Shown here in pieces: positions 1 through 4,802 of a DNA stretch of 6,211 nt; within the stretch, counting starts at the first letter, position 1, and every line of letters starts with the position of its first letter. The DNA lies in contig CAMDAI010000086.1 in the NCBI GenBank assembly GCA_945888585.1, positions 1-6,211 of the forward strand, in the 5' to 3' direction. The position numbers and the translations under genes are program-made. A model generated the notes under the pieces. That model ran no database searches, had not been told where the DNA came from, and was given only the letters and a program-made list of their open reading frames with translations. This DNA is from Rickettsia typhi (GTDB lineage Bacteria; Pseudomonadota; Alphaproteobacteria; Rickettsiales; UBA1997).

Positions 1-117
1 GACGATCGCAGCATTGATGTTCAGATAACCAGGCTTAGACGTAAAATTGAACAAAATCCAAAACAACCACAATTTCTACAAACCGTTAGAAATCAAGGCT
101 ACATTCTTTATAAATAA
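1..117 (+). CDS. OmpR/PhoB-family response regulator, C-terminal end (partial)
   Basis: The frame is open from the first base and ends with TAA at 115-117, giving the last 38 residues of a protein. The visible residues include IDVQITRLRRKIE, then QFLQTVRNQGYILYK at the very end. This is the hallmark end of the winged-helix DNA-binding domain of OmpR/PhoB response regulators: the recognition helix (VQITRLRRKIE), a loop, then the wing hairpin with the T-V-R-x-x-G-Y motif. Such proteins bind promoter DNA when a partner sensor kinase phosphorylates their receiver domain, which would lie upstream of this window. The IDVQI(T)RLRRKIE wording is closest, from memory, to alphaproteobacterial OmpR-like regulators. 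Which regulator it is, and its targets, cannot be told from this fragment. The stop lies 53 nt before lysA. Confidence 0.88.
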   Translation, partial: DDRSIDVQITRLRRKIEQNPKQPQFLQTVRNQGYILYK

Positions 118-170
118 TTTAGCCAGAATTTCTATAAGCTAAAATTTACAATCTTTAAAAGGAAATAATC

Positions 171-1412
171 ATGAAATATTTTGAATATAAAAATGAACAA
201 CTTTGTGCTGAAAATGTTCAAATTTCAGCAATTGCTAGTGAAGTTGGCACTCCATTTTATTGTTATTCTAAAGCTGCTTTAGTTGAAAATTATCAAGAAT
301 TTGCCCAAGCCTTTAATGATGTTCCTCATAAAATTTGCTATGCCATTAAAGCTAATTGTAATTTAAATATTGTTAAAATTTTTGCCGAAATGGGTGCCGG
401 AATTGATGCGGTTTCTGCCGGCGAAATCTGGCGCGCTCTTAAAGCCGGAATAGATCCAAAGAAAATTGTTTTTGCGGGAGTTGGAAAAACTGCCCAAGAA
501 ATGGGATTTGCTCTTAATTCAGGAGTTTGCGAATTTAGTATTGAATCAGAACCGGAATTATTTTTGTTAAGTCAGGTTGCAACCAAAATTGGTAAAACTG
601 CTAAAATTGCAGTTCGAGTTAATCCAAACGTTGATGCTAAAAGCCACGACAAAATTTCTACCGGAAGAAAAGGTGATAAATTTGGTATTGATTTTGAATA
701 TGTTAAAGAAGTTTACATTAAAGCCAAAAACTTACCCGGTATTGAAATATTTGGTATTTCAACTCATATCGGTTCACAAATAACTTCGCTAAAACCATTT
801 GAAACGGCATTCTTAAAAATTAAAAAATTATGCTTAGACCTTAGAAAACAAGGATTCAAAATTGATAATTTAGATATTGGTGGTGGCATTGGTATTTTAT
901 ATAACAAAGAAGATCCGCTAGATATTAATGAATATGCCAAAATGGTTAAAAATATTGTTGGAGATTTAAATGTTTCAATAACAATTGCACCAGGCAGAGC
1001 AATGGTTGGTAATGCCGGCATTATGATTGGTAAAGTAATTTATGTAAAAAATACTGATTATAAAAATTTTGTGATTATTGATGCCGCAATGAATGATTTA
1101 ATGCGCCCTGGGCTTTATGATTCTTACCACCAAGTTATTCCAGTGGTTAAACAATCTGGCAAAACAGCTAAATTTGATATTGCCGGTCCGGTTTGCGAAA
1201 GCACTGATATTCTAGCTAAAAACCGCGATTTGATTAATCCTGAACCAGGTGATCTATTTGCCTTTTGTTCTGCCGGTGCTTATGGATCATCAATGTCTAA
1301 TGAATATAATTCCAGACCTTTAATTCCTGAAGTTTTAGTTGATGGTGATAAATTTGAATTGATTAGAAGAAGGCCAAGTTACGATGAAATGGTAGCTTTG
1401 GAAATAAAATAA
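171..1412 (+). CDS. lysA: Diaminopimelate decarboxylase LysA
   Basis: This PLP enzyme decarboxylates meso-diaminopimelate to L-lysine, the last step of lysine synthesis, in the cytoplasm as a dimer. The 413-residue length is normal for the family. Visible landmarks are the PLP lysine K60 in YAIKAN, H199 in STHIGSQ, the glycine loop GGGIG at 237-241, PGR at 274-276 for the PLP phosphate, RPGLY at 312-316, the second-subunit active-site pair C342-E343 in GPVCESTD, and Y371 in SAGAYGSSMSNEYNSRP. The N-terminal two thirds is the alanine-racemase-like barrel and the rest a beta domain. The ATG at 171 has a good Shine-Dalgarno (AAGGAA, 159-164, 6 nt away). One oddity: the usual EPGR motif reads APGR (A273, codon GCA at 987-989). 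The related ornithine decarboxylases (EPGRY) share the fold, but length and the HIGSQ and CESTD motifs favour LysA. Confidence 0.96.
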   Translation: MKYFEYKNEQLCAENVQISAIASEVGTPFYCYSKAALVENYQEFAQAFNDVPHKICYAIKANCNLNIVKIFAEMGAGIDAVSAGEIWRALKAGIDPKKIVFAGVGKTAQEMGFALNSGVCEFSIESEPELFLLSQVATKIGKTAKIAVRVNPNVDAKSHDKISTGRKGDKFGIDFEYVKEVYIKAKNLPGIEIFGISTHIGSQITSLKPFETAFLKIKKLCLDLRKQGFKIDNLDIGGGIGILYNKEDPLDINEYAKMVKNIVGDLNVSITIAPGRAMVGNAGIMIGKVIYVKNTDYKNFVIIDAAMNDLMRPGLYDSYHQVIPVVKQSGKTAKFDIAGPVCESTDILAKNRDLINPEPGDLFAFCSAGAYGSSMSNEYNSRPLIPEVLVDGDKFELIRRRPSYDEMVALEIK

Positions 1413-1467
1413 TTTTTATCTTTTAAGAAAAAATTTAAGCAAAATACTACCTAGAGTAGAAAAATTT

Positions 1468-1812
1468 TTGTACCATTTCCCTCGTGGGTTTCTTGAAGTT
1501 ATTTTAAAAAATCTTAGTCTTACGGTTAAATTTACTACAAATTACAAACATAAGCTTATGCCTATTAATAAACCTCTAGCTGGCACTTATTCTTCGATTG
1601 AAACTTGCCAATTTATTTCAAAAATTTTTAATCTTTCTCCATCAAAAATTGCCGAAAATCTTGATCTATTTTCTGATATTCATCCTTATACGCGTAATTG
1701 CTTAATTTATTTATCCAAAATGGAAAGTGATGAAATGTTACTTAATGCCTCTCACTCACTGGAATTTGTATTGACTTTTAACCGTAGAATTGACGAAAAT
1801 GAAACTTCTTAA
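1468..1812 (+). CDS. Hypothetical protein, small ORF upstream of queF
   Basis: I do not recognise this 114-residue product. It is soluble-looking, with no signal peptide or clear membrane segment. The N-terminal third is basic ([17 protein letters not shown]). The remainder has helix-like stretches with two cysteines ([28 protein letters not shown]) and an acidic tail (RRIDENETS). The start is uncertain. TTG at 1468 is the most upstream possible start after the in-frame stop at 1405, but no convincing Shine-Dalgarno precedes it. ATG at 1558 (MPINKPLAG...) would give an 84-residue protein and also lacks a Shine-Dalgarno. It lies in the same direction as its neighbours, 55 nt after lysA and 26 nt before queF, so it may be the first gene of a queF-lgt operon. 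Codon use resembles the flanking genes, which supports real coding, but a decayed gene cannot be excluded. Confidence 0.5.
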   Translation: MYHFPRGFLEVILKNLSLTVKFTTNYKHKLMPINKPLAGTYSSIETCQFISKIFNLSPSKIAENLDLFSDIHPYTRNCLIYLSKMESDEMLLNASHSLEFVLTFNRRIDENETS

Positions 1813-1838
1813 ATCATAACCAAGTCAATTACAAATTA

Positions 1839-2315
1839 ATGAGTAAAGGTAAAAATAACGTTAGCGCTAGCGGTTTGTCTTTAGGCAAAGCAACTAAGTA
1901 TAATTACGATAATCCTGATATTAAAATTTTAGAGAAAGTCATCAATCCTCATAAGGATATTAATTATGTAATTAAATTTACTTGTCCGGAATTCACTTCC
2001 ATTTGTCCGGTTACGGGGCAACCTGATTTTGCTTATATCATAATTGATTATATTCCTAAAAATCACATAGTGGAAAGTAAATCACTAAAATTATATTTAA
2101 CCAGTTTTCGTAATCACGGCGCCTTTCATGAAGATTGCACCATCAAAATTGCTAAGGATTTACAAAAATTATTAGATCCAAAATGGTTAAGAATTGGTGG
2201 ATATTGGTATCCCAGAGGCGGTATTCCAATTGATATTTTTTATCAAACCGGAGCTATTCCAAAAAATGTTGAAGTTCCTAATCAAAATGTTCCTAATTAC
2301 AAAGGCCGAGGCTAA
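1839..2315 (+). CDS. queF: NADPH-dependent 7-cyano-7-deazaguanine (preQ0) reductase QueF
   Basis: QueF reduces the nitrile of preQ0 to the amine of preQ1 with two NADPH, a cytoplasmic step in making queuosine for the wobble base of GUN-anticodon tRNAs. The 158-residue size fits the short, single-domain (unimodular) QueF type, as opposed to the longer E. coli-like form. The family signatures are clear: [14 protein letters not shown] with the nucleophilic C56 and acid D63, [22 protein letters not shown] at 78-99 with the NADPH-binding QueF motif (E79-S80) and catalytic-site H97-E98, and the C-terminal PRGGIPID. The ATG at 1839 has no clear Shine-Dalgarno. Starting here keeps the usual short leader before the core (SLGKATKY). 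The stop is 2 nt before lgt, whose ribosome site lies inside the queF end, so the two are almost certainly co-transcribed, though their functions are unrelated. Confidence 0.96.
   Translation: MSKGKNNVSASGLSLGKATKYNYDNPDIKILEKVINPHKDINYVIKFTCPEFTSICPVTGQPDFAYIIIDYIPKNHIVESKSLKLYLTSFRNHGAFHEDCTIKIAKDLQKLLDPKWLRIGGYWYPRGGIPIDIFYQTGAIPKNVEVPNQNVPNYKGRG
2308..2311 (+). promoter_or_regulatory. Ribosome binding site of lgt inside the queF end
   Basis: GAGG lies within the last codons of queF, 6 nt before the ATG at 2318. It settles the lgt start and implies translational linkage of the two genes. Confidence 0.7.
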
Positions 2316-2317
2316 AT

Positions 2318-3115
2318 ATGACATTTCCAATTATACTTCCTATTTTTGATCAAACTGCGCTAGCAATTGGTCCACTTGAAATCAGATGGTATTCACTGGC
2401 CTATATTGCCGGCATTTTATTTGTTTTATTTAATCTCAAAAAATACAATAAAATCGATAATATAATGAGCGAAGAAGCTCTGGATAACTGGATTGTTTGG
2501 GCAATTTTAGGGGTAGTTATTGGAGGCAGATTGGGCTATGTTTTATTTTATAATTTTAGTTTTTACATTTCCCATCCAGCACAAATTATGGCAGTTTGGC
2601 ACGGTGGAATGTCATTTCATGGCGGGCTTATAGGAGCCATTACCTCAATGTATTTATTTTGTCGTAAATATAAAATTCAATTCTTTCAACTAACCGATAT
2701 TTTAGCAATGTCCACTCCAATTGGCCTTTTCTTTGGTCGTATTGCTAATTTTGTTAATATGGAACTTTATGGAAGAATAACCAATTCCAATTATGGTTTT
2801 ATTTTTCCTAATATTGATTATCAACCCAGACATCCAAGCCAATTATATGAAGCAGCTCTGGAAGGATTAGTTTTATTTGCAATTTTGTTTTTGCTAAACA
2901 AATACAGCAAAATTAGAAAAACTCTCGGTATTTTATCTGGATTATTTTTAATTGGTTATGCAGCAGCCAGAGCTTCTCTTGAACAATTTCGTGAACCTGA
3001 CGAACAAATTGGCTTTTTATTTGGAAACGTAACTATGGGCCAAATTTTATCACTGCCTATTTTTATTGTTGGGCTGGCAATTATTATCTCCTTTTTAAGA
3101 AAAGCTAAAAAATAA
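2318..3115 (+). CDS. lgt: Phosphatidylglycerol--prolipoprotein diacylglyceryl transferase Lgt
   Basis: Lgt is an inner-membrane enzyme that moves diacylglycerol from phosphatidylglycerol onto the lipobox cysteine of prolipoproteins, the first step of lipoprotein maturation. The 265 residues form about seven hydrophobic segments. Family motifs are in order: IRWYSLAYIAG at 22-32, GGRLGYVLFYN at 69-79, WHGGMSFHGGLIGA at 94-107 with the essential-type His (H101, matching E. coli H103), the Lgt signature GRIANFVNMELYGR at 140-153 with R141, N144 and E149, RHPSQLYEA at 171-179, and GYAAAR then EQFREPD at 213-228, where Y214 and R218 fit the catalytic Y/R pair of E. coli (Y235/R239) by spacing. The start at 2318 is 2 nt after queF and has a good ribosome site. 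Nothing is missing, so the enzyme should be active. The next gene is the tRNA, about 245 nt downstream. Confidence 0.97.
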   Translation: MTFPIILPIFDQTALAIGPLEIRWYSLAYIAGILFVLFNLKKYNKIDNIMSEEALDNWIVWAILGVVIGGRLGYVLFYNFSFYISHPAQIMAVWHGGMSFHGGLIGAITSMYLFCRKYKIQFFQLTDILAMSTPIGLFFGRIANFVNMELYGRITNSNYGFIFPNIDYQPRHPSQLYEAALEGLVLFAILFLLNKYSKIRKTLGILSGLFLIGYAAARASLEQFREPDEQIGFLFGNVTMGQILSLPIFIVGLAIIISFLRKAKK

Positions 3116-3359
3116 TTCAATTGCGTATTTTTATCGAAATTAAGAAATAAAATGACCCAAACTTTTTGATACCGAGATAAAATTAAACAAAAGTAAAAAT
3201 GGAATTTATTCAATGAAAATTGACTAAATTAATAAATAAGCGGCTCCTCTAAAATGTTAAATCTAATTCAAAAAGATTTCTTATTGAATTTTAATTCCTT
3301 AACTCATATTATCCCCACCCTGCTCTTTTCTGACCATTGTCACAATTGAGTTTAATTAT
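3116..3359. other. AT-rich intergenic spacer between lgt and tRNA-Ser
   Basis: I see no coding region on either strand here with a family match or ribosome site. The one clear structure is the palindrome at 3265-3290. No convincing sigma70-like promoter for the tRNA could be placed: TTGTCA at 3338-3343 would put the -10 inside the tRNA, and TTTAAT at 3351-3356 is too close to the mature 5' end. The tRNA promoter presumably lies here but is not identified. Confidence 0.5.
3265..3290 (+). terminator. 26-nt imperfect palindrome, possible lgt terminator
   Basis: AATTCAA pairs with TTGAATT (7 bp). After one A-A mismatch, AAGA faces TCTT (4 bp possible), leaving a very small loop, and TTTTAATT follows the arm. 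This could be an AT-rich intrinsic terminator of the lgt transcript, about 150 nt after its stop, or a protein-binding palindrome. The stem has only two G-C pairs, so termination strength is doubtful. Confidence 0.3.
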
Positions 3360-3449
3360 GGACGGGTGGCCGAGCGGTTTAAGGCAGCAGTCTTGAAAAC
3401 TGCCGTGGGTTCACGCCCACCGTGAGTTCGAATCTCACCCCGTCCGCCA
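3360..3449 (+). tRNA. tRNA-Ser(UGA)
   Basis: A class II tRNA of 90 nt including an encoded CCA. The acceptor stem pairs GGACGGG (3360-3366) with CCCGTCC (3439-3445), followed by discriminator G3446 and CCA at 3447-3449. The anticodon stem is GCAGT/ACTGC (3387-3391 with 3399-3403) around the loop CTTGAAA, with anticodon TGA at 3394-3396, which reads UCA and related serine codons. The long variable arm has a stem GTGGG/CCCAC (3405-3409 with 3416-3420), typical of serine tRNA. The T arm is GTGAG-TTCGAAT-CTCAC (3422-3438). All stems are perfect, so the gene looks functional. Its 3' half is the likely integration site of the island that follows. Confidence 0.97.
3427..3449 (+). other. Putative attachment core (attL) at the tRNA-Ser 3' end
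   Basis: P4-type integrases commonly recombine at the 3' end of tRNA genes and rebuild the tRNA on insertion. An integrase gene in the same direction begins 168 nt after this tRNA, so the T-loop to CCA segment is the expected core. The edges are inferred. The matching copy (attR) would lie beyond 6211 and is not visible here. Confidence 0.55.
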
Positions 3450-3464
3450 ACTCTAGCAGTTGAC

Positions 3465-3537
3465 AAAGTCCAATAAAGTCCAATTCATCCAACCAAATCA
3501 ACCTTCTAAATCACTTTTAAGTCCGACACAGTCCAAA
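3465..3537 (+). repeat. Four AGTCC(A/G)A direct repeats in two pairs, candidate integrase arm sites
   Basis: AAAGTCCAAT occurs twice in perfect tandem (3465-3474, 3475-3484). Further copies of the core are AGTCCGA at 3520-3526 and AGTCCAA at 3530-3536. Core starts are 3467, 3477, 3520 and 3530, so each pair is spaced 10 bp, one helical turn. Repeats of this kind beside an attachment core are usually arm-type binding sites for the integrase N-terminal domain. That role is inferred from position and phasing. Confidence 0.55.
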
Positions 3538-3562
3538 GAAATCTATTGACATTTATACATTT

Positions 3563-3583
3563 TTGGTGGCTTAATTGGTGGCT
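3563..3583 (+). repeat. TTGGTGGCT direct repeat in the integrase leader
   Basis: TTGGTGGCT occurs at 3563-3571 and again at 3575-3583 (12-bp period). It lies between the AGTCC repeats and the integrase start and overlaps the region where an integrase promoter is expected: TTGACA at 3546-3551 with a weak CTTAAT at 3570-3575 and an 18-nt spacer. It may be a second class of integrase or excisionase site, or an operator that shuts down the gene. Confidence 0.45.
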
Positions 3584-3617
3584 CATTAACCCATTAAAAA
3601 GAAAAGCCCCCAAGTCT

Positions 3618-4802
3618 ATGGCACTAACAGACATAAAGTGCAAAGCACTTCAATCAACTCAAAAATCTTACAAGGTTTCTGATGAAAAGGGGCTTTATCT
3701 TGAAGTTGCTCCAAGTGGTGGAAAATACTGGCGTTTAAAATATCGTTTTGGTGGTAAAGAAAAAAAACTAGCTTTCGGTGTTTATCCTGAAGTTTCATTA
3801 AAAGAAGCCAGAGACAAAAGAGATGCAGCCCGAAAACAGATCAAAGATAATATTGACCCCTCCCAAGAAAAGAAATTAGCCAAACTAAATCAAGCAATTA
3901 ATGCCAAAAATTCTTTTGAATCAATTGCCCGTGAATGGCATTCAAAGCAAACTGAAATTTGGACTCAAAGATATTGTGAAACAGTTTTGCGAAATTTAGA
4001 AAAAGATATTTTTCCAATAATTGGTTTTCGCCCAATCAATCAAATTATCCCTGCTGAATTGTTAGTTGCCCTTAGAAAAATTGAAGAACGAGACGCTTTG
4101 GATATTGCTAAAAAAATGAGACAAACTTGCGGACAAATTTTTAGATATGCAATTTCTACCAGCAACGCAGAACGAGATATTACGGCAGATTTACAAGGTG
4201 CATTAAAAACCAGAAAAAGAAAACATTTTAATAAATTTGAAGAAAATGAGTTGCCAGAATTTTTGCAAAAAATTGAACAATATGATGGAGAATATCAAAC
4301 CAGACTTGGTTTAAAATTATTACTTTTAACTTTTGTAAGAACTACAGAATTGCGAGGTGCAAGATGGGATGAAATTGATTTTGAAAAAGCCCAGTGGCAT
4401 ATTCCGCCTGAGCGAATGAAAATGAGAGTTAAGCATATTGTGCCGCTTTCCAAGCAAGTAGTTGAAATATTAAAGCAACTACAAAATATTAACGGTAACA
4501 AAACTTTTATTTTTCCAAACCGCCATAACCCCAATAAATTTATTAGTGAAAATACTTTTCTTTTTGCTATTTATAGAATGGGCTATCACAAGAAAGCCAC
4601 GCCTCACGGCTTTCGCGGGACAGCTTCAACTATCTTAAATGAAAATAATTTTCGCCCCGATGTGATTGAAAGACAATTAGCTCACGGCGAGCGAAATAAA
4701 GTAAGAGCCAGCTATAACCACGCTCAATACTTGCCAGAAAGGGCTGAGATGATGCAATGGTGGGCTGATTATTTAGACAAGATTGGGAGTAAAAATTGTT
4801 AG
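3618..4802 (+). CDS. P4-type tyrosine integrase
   Basis: This site-specific recombinase should insert and excise the island at tRNA-Ser. From the ATG at 3618 it has 394 residues, normal for the P4 group. The N-terminal arm-binding domain (DUF4102 type) covers about 1-90, with GLYLEV (25-30), YWRLKYRF and FGVYPEVSLKEAR. The core-binding domain is about 100-190 and the catalytic domain about 205-375. The catalytic set is complete: R241 (FVRTTELRGARW), K268 in the beta hairpin, H330 and R333 (HGFR), H356 (QLAH) and Y366 (RASYNHAQYL). The tail MMQWWADYL is also typical. The frame is open further upstream to a TTG at 3546, but that extension only translates the leader repeats (FWWLNWWL), and family proteins begin near MALTDIKCKAL, so 3618 is preferred. 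Its Shine-Dalgarno is weak (AAGAAAAG-like). The stop overlaps the start of the next gene. Confidence 0.95.
   Translation: MALTDIKCKALQSTQKSYKVSDEKGLYLEVAPSGGKYWRLKYRFGGKEKKLAFGVYPEVSLKEARDKRDAARKQIKDNIDPSQEKKLAKLNQAINAKNSFESIAREWHSKQTEIWTQRYCETVLRNLEKDIFPIIGFRPINQIIPAELLVALRKIEERDALDIAKKMRQTCGQIFRYAISTSNAERDITADLQGALKTRKRKHFNKFEENELPEFLQKIEQYDGEYQTRLGLKLLLLTFVRTTELRGARWDEIDFEKAQWHIPPERMKMRVKHIVPLSKQVVEILKQLQNINGNKTFIFPNRHNPNKFISENTFLFAIYRMGYHKKATPHGFRGTASTILNENNFRPDVIERQLAHGERNKVRASYNHAQYLPERAEMMQWWADYLDKIGSKNC
4785..4789 (+). promoter_or_regulatory. Ribosome binding site deciding the TTG start of the cargo gene
   Basis: GGGAG sits 6 nt before the TTG at 4796, within the last codons of the integrase. 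It is the strongest reason to start the downstream gene at this TTG. An in-frame TAA at 4790-4792 rules out anything further upstream, and no in-frame ATG follows for about 140 codons. Confidence 0.75.

Noticed and set aside
118..143. TTTAGC/GCTAAA 6-bp inverted repeat between the regulator and lysA as a terminator
   Set aside because: The stem is AT-rich, the loop is 14 nt and no T-run follows directly. It is about what chance gives in such sequence.
577..783. Plus-strand 68-codon frame inside lysA
   Set aside because: It overlaps lysA in another frame over its conserved core, with no family features.
764..1021. Minus-strand open frame inside lysA
   Set aside because: It is a shadow of a well-conserved gene, with no ribosome site and no recognisable product.
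1450..1470. CTAC/GTAG hairpin followed by AAAAATTTTT as the lysA terminator
   Set aside because: The stem is only 4 bp and the following run is A then T, so there is no credible intrinsic terminator.
2956..3213. Minus-strand frame over the lgt end and spacer
   Set aside because: It is mostly antisense to the conserved Lgt C-terminus, with low-complexity composition and no ribosome site.
3546..3617. N-terminal extension of the integrase from TTG 3546
   Set aside because: It translates the leader direct repeats into a Trp-rich peptide not seen in the family, and the TTG is part of a TTGACA promoter-like box. The ATG at 3618 fits the family start.
3450..3617. CRISPR-like array from the short repeats after the tRNA
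   Set aside because: The repeats are only 7-10 bp with irregular, very short spacing and no cas genes. The layout fits recombinase binding sites.
3616..4534. Minus-strand open frames within the integrase gene (3616-3798, 4295-4534)
   Set aside because: They are antisense shadows of conserved integrase codons without supporting signals.
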